This document shows positions 34,868-43,358 of a stretch of 64,000 bases of DNA, piece by piece; position 1 is the first letter of the stretch; each line of letters opens with the position of its first letter. The DNA is from Planctomycetota bacterium (GTDB taxonomy: Bacteria > Planctomycetota > UBA1135 > GCA-002686595): positions 35,076 to 99,075 of the forward strand of contig JAPKBR010000007.1 of the NCBI GenBank assembly GCA_028823345.1, written 5' to 3'. Both the position numbers and the translations under genes were made by a program. Under the pieces are notes generated by a model. It was not told the DNA's origin. It did no database searches and saw only the letters and a program-made list of their open reading frames with translations.

Positions 34868-37813
34868 TTAAGCCCCGTGGCACTTTTTGAACTTCTTACC
34901 GCTGCCGCAGGGACAGGAGTCGTTACGTCCAGTGCCCGGAAAAGCTGCGGAAGGGGCAGCGGGAGCCGGCTTCACCGGCTGGCTGGGGGGCGGGCCGTCC
35001 TGACCGGTTTTGGATTGTTGCGCTGCCGCTGCTTCCTGCTGAGCTCGCGCCGTCTTTTGCCGTTGCATCATGTCAAAGGCACCGGAAGCAGGAACTCGGT
35101 TACGCATGCTCTGCTGAGCCACTTGTGCCCGCGCGCGACGCTGGAATTCTTGGACCTGCTGAGGGCTCAGGTTCTGGGCTCCACCGGGCATAGCCTGGCT
35201 CATTTGCGCTTGACCGCTGCGCACCATCCCCTTGGGCTGGAGGGCATCGCCTGCTGATTCCTCGCCAGTCTCCTCCGGTCGCTGCACCTGAATGCGCAAC
35301 AACAAACTCGCGACTTCATCCTCAATGGCGGGCAGGAGCTGTTCCTGGAACATCGTGGTGCCTTCGCGCTTGTAGGCCGTCTTGGGATCCTCCTGGCCAT
35401 AGCCACGCAGGCCGATGCCTGCCTTCAAAGCATCCACTGCCTTGAGATGGTCTTTCCAACGGCCGTCGATGGCGTTCAGGATCAAATACTGCTCGACCCG
35501 TCGGGTGAGTTCTTCTCCGAAATCCTCTTCCCGGGCGTGGTGCTTGCCTTCAAGTATTGCCAAAACCGGAGCGGCATCGGCTTCGTCCGGTTCCGTGGCT
35601 ATGGCCGCCATCTCCTCGTCGAGCTCAAGCCCAAAGGTCTTGAGGCACCATTCCTTAAAGCCTGCCGAGTCACCTGAGTGCACCTCTGAACCGCGCTTCA
35701 AAGTACCGCCCACCATGGTCATGGCCTTTTCGGTCAGCTCCACTTTCTCTAGCACATCCTGGCGGACTCCATAGATCGTCTTGCGCTGCTGGTCCATCAC
35801 CTCGTCGTACTCAAGCAGGGACTTGCGGATCTCGAAGTTGCGGTCCTCGACCTTACGCTGGGCTTTTGCGATGGCGCGGGTGACCATGCCCGACTCGATG
35901 GGCTGCCCTTCGGTCATGCCCAGTTTCTCCATGGCGTTGACCACCCAATCCCGATAGAAGATCCGCATCAGGGGGTCTTCAAGGGACAGGAAGAAGCGAC
36001 TGCGGCCCGCGTTCCCCTGACGGCCAGAACGACCGCGCAGCTGATTGTCGATGCGCCGTGATTCGTGCCTTTCAGTGCCCAGTACGTACAGGCCGCCAAG
36101 ATCCATCACGACCTCTTCGTCCGCATCGCAGCGCTCGCGCACCTGCTCGCGAATTTCGTCGATCTGCTTGAGCTGGTCATCGTCTCCGAGCACCAACCCG
36201 TTTTGTTCAAGGGCCTGGGTCAATCGGTATTCGAAGTTACCCCCCAGCTTGATGTCCGTACCACGACCCGCCATGTTGGTGGCCACCGTGACTGCGCCCT
36301 TTTCACCAGCGAGGGCGATAATCTGGGCCTCGCGCTCGTGGTTCTTGGCGTTCAAGACTTCATGCCTTACCTTGCGCTTGCGCAACAAAGCCGCGAGTTT
36401 CTCCGAATTGTCCACGGATGCGGTGCCCACCAAGACGGGCTGGCCCGCCTCGTGCACCTCTTCGATTTCATCGCAGATCGCGTTCCACTTCTCGCGCTCG
36501 GTGCGATAGACCATATCCTCGTCATCGGCGCGAGCGATAGGCAGGTGCGTGGGGATCGAAACCACATCGAGGCCGTAGATCTTGTGGAATTCCCCTGCCT
36601 CGGTGATCGCCGTACCGGTCATGCCCGACAACTTGTCGTACATGCGGAAGTAGTTCTGAAAGGTGATCGTCGCCAGGGTTTGGGTTTCCTGCTTGGGAAT
36701 CAGGCCCTCTTTGACCTCCACCGCCTGGTGCAAGCCATCGGACCAGCGCCGGCCCTGCATCTTACGGCCGGTGAATTCGTCCACGATGATCACTTCAGTG
36801 GCCACCTTTCCCGTGCGCGGATCCTCGGCCTCTTCCAGCACGTACTCCTTGTCAAGGGTGTACAGGGTATGGGCGCGAATCGCGTTTTCCAGGTAGTGAG
36901 GCCAATCCTCAAAGCCAGGCTCATAGAAGGATTCGACCCCTAGAATTTCCTGAGCGCGCACAATTCCCGCCTCGGTCATGGACGCGGAACGCTCCTTTTC
37001 CTTGACCTCGTAATGCTCATCGACCTCGAGTTGGACGGCGACCTTGTCAGCCTCCACATAACGCCCGATGTGTTCCTCTGCGGGACCCGAAATGATCAAC
37101 GGCGTACGCGCTTCATCGATCAAAATTGAGTCAACTTCATCGACAATGGCAAAGTAGAGGTCCCGCTGAACCTGCTGGTCCACCTGGGTCTTCATGTTGT
37201 CTCGAAGATAGTCAAAGCCGAACTCGTTGTTCGTGCCGTAGACGATGTCGCAAGCATACATAGCCTGACGTTTAGCGGGATCCATATCCGCCTGGATCGA
37301 ACCCACGCTGAGACCCATGTACTCATAAATCGGGCGCATCCAATCCGCGTCGCGGCCGGCGAGGTAATCGTTGACCGTCACCAAGAAACAGGTACGTCCC
37401 GCAAGAGCGTTGAGGGCCATGGGCAGGGTGGCCACGATGGTCTTGCCTTCACCGGTACTCATCTCGGCGATCTTGCCCTCGTGCAGCACGAAGCCACCGA
37501 CGATTTGAACATCGAAATGGCGCATGCCCAAGGTGCGCTTGGAAGCCTCGCGCACCATGGCAAACACGTGGGGCAAGTGGTCGTCAAGCTCGGTCTCGCC
37601 TTCCGAAACCGACTTGCGACGGGTCTGCATCTCGGCCTGCATGCCTTCCCGGTCGAGAGCCTGGGCCCATTCCTCTAGGTCAGCGACCTGACCTACGATC
37701 GGCTCCAGAGTGCGCAAGAAACGCTCGTTCTCGGATCCAAACAAGCGATTGAGGCCGCGCCCTAGCTTTTCTCCAACGGTGCCAAAACGGTCGGTGATGT
37801 TTTCCCAGTCCAT
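34868..37813 (-). CDS. secA: Preprotein translocase ATPase SecA
   Basis: Motor of the Sec pathway. 981 aa from ATG 37813 (MDWENITDRFG). NBD1 Walker A MSTGEGKT (118-125), DEVD box in IVDEVDSILIDEARTPLI, GTNNEFGFDYLRDNM, NBD2 segments TNMAGRGTDIKLGG and QLRGRSGRQGN, helical scaffold/wing, a Gln/Pro/Ala-rich linker and a C-terminal zinc SEC-C motif CPCGSGKKFKKCHG for SecB or ribosome binding. Longer than E. coli SecA (901 aa) mainly through the linker and an insert near NBD2. Confidence 0.97.
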   Translation of the reverse strand: MDWENITDRFGTVGEKLGRGLNRLFGSENERFLRTLEPIVGQVADLEEWAQALDREGMQAEMQTRRKSVSEGETELDDHLPHVFAMVREASKRTLGMRHFDVQIVGGFVLHEGKIAEMSTGEGKTIVATLPMALNALAGRTCFLVTVNDYLAGRDADWMRPIYEYMGLSVGSIQADMDPAKRQAMYACDIVYGTNNEFGFDYLRDNMKTQVDQQVQRDLYFAIVDEVDSILIDEARTPLIISGPAEEHIGRYVEADKVAVQLEVDEHYEVKEKERSASMTEAGIVRAQEILGVESFYEPGFEDWPHYLENAIRAHTLYTLDKEYVLEEAEDPRTGKVATEVIIVDEFTGRKMQGRRWSDGLHQAVEVKEGLIPKQETQTLATITFQNYFRMYDKLSGMTGTAITEAGEFHKIYGLDVVSIPTHLPIARADDEDMVYRTEREKWNAICDEIEEVHEAGQPVLVGTASVDNSEKLAALLRKRKVRHEVLNAKNHEREAQIIALAGEKGAVTVATNMAGRGTDIKLGGNFEYRLTQALEQNGLVLGDDDQLKQIDEIREQVRERCDADEEVVMDLGGLYVLGTERHESRRIDNQLRGRSGRQGNAGRSRFFLSLEDPLMRIFYRDWVVNAMEKLGMTEGQPIESGMVTRAIAKAQRKVEDRNFEIRKSLLEYDEVMDQQRKTIYGVRQDVLEKVELTEKAMTMVGGTLKRGSEVHSGDSAGFKEWCLKTFGLELDEEMAAIATEPDEADAAPVLAILEGKHHAREEDFGEELTRRVEQYLILNAIDGRWKDHLKAVDALKAGIGLRGYGQEDPKTAYKREGTTMFQEQLLPAIEDEVASLLLRIQVQRPEETGEESAGDALQPKGMVRSGQAQMSQAMPGGAQNLSPQQVQEFQRRARAQVAQQSMRNRVPASGAFDMMQRQKTARAQQEAAAAQQSKTGQDGPPPSQPVKPAPAAPSAAFPGTGRNDSCPCGSGKKFKKCHGA

Positions 37814-38057
37814 ACTAATTTGCTCGCTCCCTACCCTGCGCAAGGATCCCTCAGGGCCTATGCCCGGGATTCAGCGGGGATCATTGAACCCCCCGGAAGG
37901 CCCCCTGCCAAGGATTGCCCCGGGAGACTTTGTCGAGAGGGCTATTTTGGGGGACAAACCCCGGGTATAGGCCCCTTTTCCACTGAAATCGGGGGCAGAC
38001 GTCCCTCCGTTGGGCGGGATTTCCACTCGGACCGGCCACGCTCGCCAGACCGGCCAG

Positions 38058-38888
38058 TCAGCCCTTACCCAGCAGCTGATCGATCAGATCGAAAAGCATC
38101 TGCCGCGGGTAGGGCTTTTTCAGGAGCGCGTTGCAGCGCTGAAGCATCTGCAGTTCGATGTTCGTCGCCGTGGCCAGCAGCACCTTGAGATCCTTCGTGC
38201 GCGGGTCCGAGCGCAACTGCTCCAGCACCTGCCAACCATCGAGCTCTGGCATGGCGTAGTCCATGATCACAAGATCCGGCAAGGGGTCCAGCTCGAGCAT
38301 CTCCAGCACGCGCCGCCCATCATGGGCCAACTGCACGGTGAAACCCCGGGCAGTGAGCAAAGCCCCAAGGCCCCGGGCCACCGCCCGCTCATCATCCACC
38401 AGCAGGATGTGCGCTCTCGCGCCCGGCGCACGCTCGATGCGAGCGATCTCCTCGGTCAGTTGGCGCAAGTCATCATAAGTCGGCAGCCCTTCTTCGAACC
38501 AAGCTGCTTCAATGCGCTCCTTCATGACGCGGTTGAGTTCCCGCAACTCACACCAAGCACCGTAGTCCGGCATGCTTGGATCCACGCGCAGATCGTCATG
38601 GGTGTCCACGGAAAAGAAGAACTCGTCCTCCACCAAGTATTCCTGCATGACGAACTTCATGAATGGATAGCGCCAGTTTCCAAGCCGCAAGGTATAGCGC
38701 TCGCAAGACACTTGATCCTCGGCCTTGGGACGCTCGAAAGCCTCGGTGAGCTCTTGGATGGTTTGGGCCTTGGCCACCTGCTCCATGTCTACCGGAGAAT
38801 TTCCAGGCGGACCAGACGGCCAGGCTTTCTCCTGATAGATCTCAATCGCACGACGCACGTGGGAGGGAGTGAGGTTTTCGATCCGCAT
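38058..38888 (-). CDS. Response regulator with unknown N-terminal domain and C-terminal receiver
   Basis: 276 aa. The receiver domain is at the C-terminus (about 158-274): acidic pair in LLVDDERAV (164-167), phospho-acceptor Asp210 in VIMDYAMPELDGW, Thr in LLATAT and Lys in LLKKPYPR (257-258). The first 155 residues (RRAIEIYQEKAWPSGPPG, NWRYPFMKFVMQEYLVEDEF, SMPDYGAWCELRELNRVMKE) form a domain I do not recognise. There is no DNA-binding or enzymatic output domain and no kinase nearby. Located between secA and pyrD on the same strand. Confidence 0.85.
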   Translation of the reverse strand: MRIENLTPSHVRRAIEIYQEKAWPSGPPGNSPVDMEQVAKAQTIQELTEAFERPKAEDQVSCERYTLRLGNWRYPFMKFVMQEYLVEDEFFFSVDTHDDLRVDPSMPDYGAWCELRELNRVMKERIEAAWFEEGLPTYDDLRQLTEEIARIERAPGARAHILLVDDERAVARGLGALLTARGFTVQLAHDGRRVLEMLELDPLPDLVIMDYAMPELDGWQVLEQLRSDPRTKDLKVLLATATNIELQMLQRCNALLKKPYPRQMLFDLIDQLLGKG

Positions 38889-38908
38889 GATGGAGACTGA
38901 TTCGCAGA

Positions 38909-39847
38909 TCAGGGTTTTTTAGCCTCGCCACGTAGGCTTTGAGCCAACCGGCCAGTGACCTCGGCAGATGTCGCAACCCCTTCCGCATCGAGGCATTCCG
39001 ACAATTCCTGGGCCAAGCTCGCGAGTCGCGCCGGATTGGAGAAACTACTGGTTCCCACCTGCACTGCTGTGCAGCCCACAGCCAAGAACTGCAACACATC
39101 CTCCGCATCGGAAATTCCCCCGCAGCCCACCACGGGAATGCTCACCGCCTGGGACACTTGCCAAGCACAGCGCAAAGCCACAGGCTTGATTCCAGTTCCC
39201 GAATAGCCACCCACCACCGTGCCCAAATGCGGGGCGCCCCGGCGCCAATCGACTCCCATGCCGAGCAGAGTGTTGATCACAGTCAAACCATCCGCCCCTC
39301 CCGCCTCGGCGGCCACGGCAATGTCCTCGATGCGCGTCACGTTCGCCGACAGCTTTGCGAAGATTGGCTTGCTGGTCGCAGCACGCACACCCGCCATGAC
39401 CCGTTCCGCCGTGGCCGGATCGGTGCTGTAGGGCAGGCGACCCCCATCCACGTTCGGACAAGAAAGGTTGACCTCGATGGCTTGCACCTCGGGGTATTCA
39501 TCGAGACGTGCGGCGGCCGTGGCGAATTCCTCTTCCGTGTGACCTCCGATGTTGGTGATCACCAGGGCATAGGTGCCGTGGGCTTGGGGCAGGGTATGTT
39601 GGATATAAGCCTCAAGGCCGCGGTTCTCCAAGCCAATCGAATTCAAAAAACCCGCCTCTGTTTCTTGGGTGCGCGGCATGGAATTGCCCGGGCGCGGGGT
39701 CAAGGTGACCGTCTTACTGACCCAGCCACCGAGGGCTTCCGAAGGCACCAATTGAGCCATCTCAAGGCCATGCCCAAAGGTCCCCGAAGCCGACAGAATC
39801 GGGTTGCGCAGGTGGAGGCCGCACAGGTCTGTGGAAAGATCCGCCAT
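38909..39847 (-). CDS. pyrD: Dihydroorotate dehydrogenase, class 1B-type catalytic subunit
   Basis: FMN enzyme of pyrimidine synthesis. 312 aa with NPILSASGTFGHG, SKTVTLTPRPGN, TQETEAGFLNSIGLEN, catalytic Cys130 in EVNLSCPNVDGG, AKLSANVTRI and VVGCGGISDAEDVL. Cysteine as the base and the PNV.GG context place it in class 1B (NAD-linked), which normally needs the PyrK iron-sulfur subunit; pyrK is not adjacent. 20 bp upstream of the response-regulator gene on the same strand. Confidence 0.94.
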   Translation of the reverse strand: MADLSTDLCGLHLRNPILSASGTFGHGLEMAQLVPSEALGGWVSKTVTLTPRPGNSMPRTQETEAGFLNSIGLENRGLEAYIQHTLPQAHGTYALVITNIGGHTEEEFATAAARLDEYPEVQAIEVNLSCPNVDGGRLPYSTDPATAERVMAGVRAATSKPIFAKLSANVTRIEDIAVAAEAGGADGLTVINTLLGMGVDWRRGAPHLGTVVGGYSGTGIKPVALRCAWQVSQAVSIPVVGCGGISDAEDVLQFLAVGCTAVQVGTSSFSNPARLASLAQELSECLDAEGVATSAEVTGRLAQSLRGEAKKP

Positions 39848-39952
39848 GATTTCCTTCTATCCGGCCACTCTAGCCCTACCACCATGCGGTGTTTTCCTTG
39901 AAATGGCCAAAAATCTAAAAGAGGCGAGATGGGGCGCACCGGGCCCATTGGA

Positions 39953-40651
39953 TCAGACCCGGGGAACTTCGGCTTTGGACGACTCGCCCTGTGCCCCATT
40001 TTCCTCGCTCGGATCTTCCTGTTTGGGATCAGCAGACCCCGAAGCATCCTGTTCGGGCACCTGCTCCGCGTGCTTCTGGGGCCCAAAAATCAAGACCAGA
40101 GCCCCCATGGAAATGGCCGAGTCGGCGATGTTGAAGGTGGGAAAGTGCCAGTCCCAATAGGCGAAGTACACGTCGATGAAATCCCTCACGGGACCAAAGG
40201 GCATGCCCCCACGCCCAGCTAGGGGTTCGTAGGTCAGATTGTCCCAGAGGTTCCCCATGCACCCGGAGAACACCAGGATCAGGGCCAACACATGCCAGCC
40301 CTGCTTGGGGCCGGCCCGGATCACCAGCACCAGCAGCACCAGTGCCGCGATGGCTCGCCCCACCACCAACACCCAGGGAATCGAGTCGAGCTTGCCGAAG
40401 GCAGCCCCGTAATTCAGGTTGTGCATCAGGGCAACGCTGTCCCCCAGCACGGGGTGGCGCATGTGACCATGGTGATCGCGGACCAGGGTGGGGGTCGCCT
40501 CGGGCTCAAAGGTGCTCTGGAACTGGGGCATGCGCGCCTCGAGCCAGGGCATCACAGTGGCCTTGGAACCAATATCAGCGGCCACCAGCAGCACCACCCA
40601 AAGCAGGCGCGTGAGCACCGTGCGAAGCGGAACTTGGAGTCCCCAACTCAT
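39953..40651 (-). CDS. lspA: Signal peptidase II (lipoprotein signal peptidase)
   Basis: Cleaves lipoprotein signals; the many lipoproteins in this window are its likely substrates. 232 aa from ATG 40651. Four membrane helices, NYGAAFG (80-86; usually NxGAAFG), GNLWDNL, and the catalytic aspartates Asp157 in VRDFIDVYF and Asp177 in FNIADSAIS. Between helix 1 and NYGAAFG is a longer periplasmic segment than in E. coli, and a hydrophilic acidic tail of about 40 residues (rich in E, D, S, P, Q) follows the last helix. Confidence 0.93.
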   Translation of the reverse strand: MSWGLQVPLRTVLTRLLWVVLLVAADIGSKATVMPWLEARMPQFQSTFEPEATPTLVRDHHGHMRHPVLGDSVALMHNLNYGAAFGKLDSIPWVLVVGRAIAALVLLVLVIRAGPKQGWHVLALILVFSGCMGNLWDNLTYEPLAGRGGMPFGPVRDFIDVYFAYWDWHFPTFNIADSAISMGALVLIFGPQKHAEQVPEQDASGSADPKQEDPSEENGAQGESSKAEVPRV

Positions 40652-40864
40652 ACGATCTCTCCCACTTCCAGATGGGTCAACTCGGAGGTTCTGAAGGGGG
40701 TCTTTTGCATGGATCGTGGCGCCGGTGGGAACCCGGGGGGGGCGAAGTATAGGAAAGGGTAGGGACCGCTTCCAAGCCGCGGTTTGGGGACGAGGGATCT
40801 CGCCGGTTCCGATTGTGCAGCCAAGGCTCGGATTGGGCAGGCTCAAAGAGCTAGGCTGGGGGTT

Positions 40865-41851
40865 GTGCCTCCCCCATCTCCAGCAAAGCGCCCCAAGGAC
40901 CCGGCCCCCCTGCCACCCGGGCAGCTCACCGCCATTGAGGATCTGCTCGACACCCTGCGGGTCGAAGCGGGCTTGACCCGCAACACTTTGAGTGCTTACC
41001 GCCGGGATCTGGAGGGCTTTGCCCGCTGGGGTTTGGGTTGTAATCTCAAGCGCCCGGGGGACGCCGGCCCCGAGGATTTGGTCGACTACCTAGGGCACCT
41101 GCGCGCACGCGGATCTGCACCGGCCACGATCGCGCGGGCCCTGGTTTCCCTCCGCTTGCTGTATCGCTTCCTGGTGTCAGAGGGAGAACTCAAGAGTGAC
41201 CCCACCACCCGTATCCCGAGCCCCAAACTCCGGCGGCACTTGCCAGGGGTGCTCGACCCTAAGGAAGTGGACGATCTGCTCGCCTCCTGCCCAGGGGATG
41301 ATCCTTTGATGCAAAGAGATCGTGCCCTGCTAGAGTTGCTCTATGCCACGGGGGCGCGCATCAGTGAAGCACTCACTCTGCGCAGCGAAGGGATCGAGCG
41401 TGAGTTCGAAGTCGTGCGCCTCACGGGCAAGGGCGGCAAGACGCGACTGGTTCCATTAGGCGGCAGAGCGCAAGAAGCCCTGAAAAACTATCTCAGCGGA
41501 GGGCGACGACACTTGGCCGGGGAAACAGCCACCGGCGAAGGCTCAACTGCTCCAGCTAAGGGGCCCCTCCGCGTGCCCGAGGTTTTCCTCTCGCGCACCG
41601 GCCGTCCCCTAACCCGCGCCGCTGCCTGGCACAGGGTGCGCCAAGCCGCCCTGCGCGCGGGCCTCAAGGGAGCTGTTTATCCCCACGCCCTGCGCCATTC
41701 CTTTGCCACCCACATGTTGGCGGGCGGCGCGGACCTACGCTCAGTGCAAGAGTTACTCGGCCACGCCTCAATTCGCACAACCGAGATCTACACCCACGTG
41801 GATGCGGAGGGCGTGCACGCCCTGCACCGCCTCTACCACCCCCGAGCTTGA
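40865..41851 (+). CDS. xerD: XerC/XerD-type tyrosine recombinase
   Basis: Chromosome-dimer resolution recombinase. 328 aa from GTG 40865: N-terminal SAM-like core-binding domain (about 18-110) and catalytic domain with Arg165 (GARISEAL), Lys189 (GKGGKTR), His274-x2-Arg277 (HALRHSFATHM), His300 (LLGHASI) and the nucleophile Tyr309 (TEIYTHVD). A Gly/Ala-rich insert (about 212-235) interrupts the catalytic domain. The start is uncertain: the frame is open to 40784. No integrase-type cargo or attachment site is seen, so a housekeeping Xer role is favoured. Confidence 0.9.
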   Translation: MPPPSPAKRPKDPAPLPPGQLTAIEDLLDTLRVEAGLTRNTLSAYRRDLEGFARWGLGCNLKRPGDAGPEDLVDYLGHLRARGSAPATIARALVSLRLLYRFLVSEGELKSDPTTRIPSPKLRRHLPGVLDPKEVDDLLASCPGDDPLMQRDRALLELLYATGARISEALTLRSEGIEREFEVVRLTGKGGKTRLVPLGGRAQEALKNYLSGGRRHLAGETATGEGSTAPAKGPLRVPEVFLSRTGRPLTRAAAWHRVRQAALRAGLKGAVYPHALRHSFATHMLAGGADLRSVQELLGHASIRTTEIYTHVDAEGVHALHRLYHPRA

Positions 41852-41877
41852 GCTGCGCAATCGCCTTGGGCTGAATT

Positions 41878-43239
41878 TCAGTCGAGGGATTTGACTTCGT
41901 GACGCACCCAAAGCCCCGCGCCGTGGCGCTGGGCCCCGAACCCGATGGCTCCACCCATGGGTCGCCCTGTCAATTCCACAGACTCCAGCGAAACCCCGTT
42001 GACCACCACGAAGAGTCGCTCGTCCTTGACTTCAATTGCGAAACTGGTGGGATCAAAGAGCCGCACGGGCACATTCAGATTGCGGGCCATCTGATTGAAG
42101 GTTTTCTTTTCCGGGTCATACATGAAAATCGTGACCCCGTCGTTTTGAGTGATGGCCACGGAAAAGTAGCTCTCCCCATCAAGGCCGAAAAACACGTTCA
42201 TTTGGCTTGTTCCCCGGGAGCCCGGGAAGAGCATCACATCCCCTTCGATACGATAATTCGTGAAGCCCACAGGCTGGGACTGAAAGCAAACCGCGTTGGC
42301 ACCTTGGCGCGGGACCTGAAAGAGGCCATAGGACGTGCTCACCATCGCCGGCGAGCGCTCATCCCAGGGATACTCAAGTTCGCCCAAGTAGGCTTCCAGT
42401 ACAGAGGACCCCTGCTCGCCAAAGCGTCCGCGTAAAAGAGCCAATGTCGCTTCCCGGGTGGACGCATCCCCACCAATTTGAGCCAAGATTGCAGGGCCAC
42501 CCTCTTGCAGAACCAACCACTCAAGAGCCAAGTGACAAAGGGCCCCTTGCTCAACGCTGATCTCTGACTGCTGGCTGGGGAACCGGGGCAGCTCGCCGGA
42601 AGGAACCCCGCGCAGATTCGCGCGCTCGCGACAGAGGCTCGGTTCTTGGGTTCCCTTCCCGGAAAACCCGCCGGCAACCATCGTCTGCTGGGCGGACCAA
42701 AGACTCAACCCCTCAAACAACCATGGGGCCTGTTCCGACAATTGCGGAAGCCGTGCACTCAAACCCATGCGTACCATTTCTTCGCAAGCAAGACGCAGAC
42801 TGCTCGGGGGCAATCCAAACACCTCATGCACCCTGTCGGACAAGACGGGAGCCACAGTCACCAGGGCGAAGCCGCTGGAAAAATCGCTATGGGAGGCTTC
42901 CTTCCCCGGCACCTCGCCGGTCAAGCCGCGCACGGCCTGAACAAAGGCGCGCCGCCCGTTGTGCAACTCTAGGGTTAAGGGCGGATCGCAAACCACTAGG
43001 GGCAAACCCAAGGCCTCTTGGGCCCGGAGCCACGCGTCACTGGCCAGGGCGCTCACCTGTTGGGCCAGCCCTTCCTGATTGCGCTCGGAATGCCACTGGG
43101 TGATGACCGTCAGGCCGGGAATCTTGTGCACGTGATACCCGAGGACCGGGTCCTCGTCTTGCACAGGAATCAAGGTTGAGGGAGCGAGGCTAAGCAAGAG
43201 AGCCAGGCTAGGGAGGTGCAGGAGGGGAAGATGCAGCAT
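41878..43239 (-). CDS. Exported protein with degenerate gluzincin-like domain and jelly-roll-like tail
   Basis: 453 aa with a signal peptide (LPLLHLPSLALLLSLAP). Residues about 40-300 have the layout of secreted MA-clan metallopeptidases: RLACEEMVRMGL (149-160) sits where HExxH is expected and APWLFEGLSLW (171-181) matches the downstream P.W..EGLA motif, but the zinc-binding histidines are missing (CEEMV). Residues about 320-453 look like a beta-sandwich (FTNYRIEGDVMLFPGS, RLFVVVNGVSLESVEL, GAIGFGAQRHG) of the LamG/DUF1080 type. Probably a non-catalytic binding protein. Family not named with certainty. Confidence 0.75.
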   Translation of the reverse strand: MLHLPLLHLPSLALLLSLAPSTLIPVQDEDPVLGYHVHKIPGLTVITQWHSERNQEGLAQQVSALASDAWLRAQEALGLPLVVCDPPLTLELHNGRRAFVQAVRGLTGEVPGKEASHSDFSSGFALVTVAPVLSDRVHEVFGLPPSSLRLACEEMVRMGLSARLPQLSEQAPWLFEGLSLWSAQQTMVAGGFSGKGTQEPSLCRERANLRGVPSGELPRFPSQQSEISVEQGALCHLALEWLVLQEGGPAILAQIGGDASTREATLALLRGRFGEQGSSVLEAYLGELEYPWDERSPAMVSTSYGLFQVPRQGANAVCFQSQPVGFTNYRIEGDVMLFPGSRGTSQMNVFFGLDGESYFSVAITQNDGVTIFMYDPEKKTFNQMARNLNVPVRLFDPTSFAIEVKDERLFVVVNGVSLESVELTGRPMGGAIGFGAQRHGAGLWVRHEVKSLD

Positions 43240-43358
43240 GTCAGCGTCATACGCCGGGGGTTTGTCAACGGTGGGAACCGTCTAGGCAAGATCGGAGCCG
43301 GGACCCCAGGATCGTGAACAGATTAGCGATTAGGAGCGGCCCATGCCCCATCGGGAGA

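Noticed and set aside
40865..41851. Tyrosine recombinase as sign of an integrated mobile element
   Set aside because: Surroundings are housekeeping genes, no attachment repeats or cargo seen, and the protein fits chromosomal XerC/XerD.
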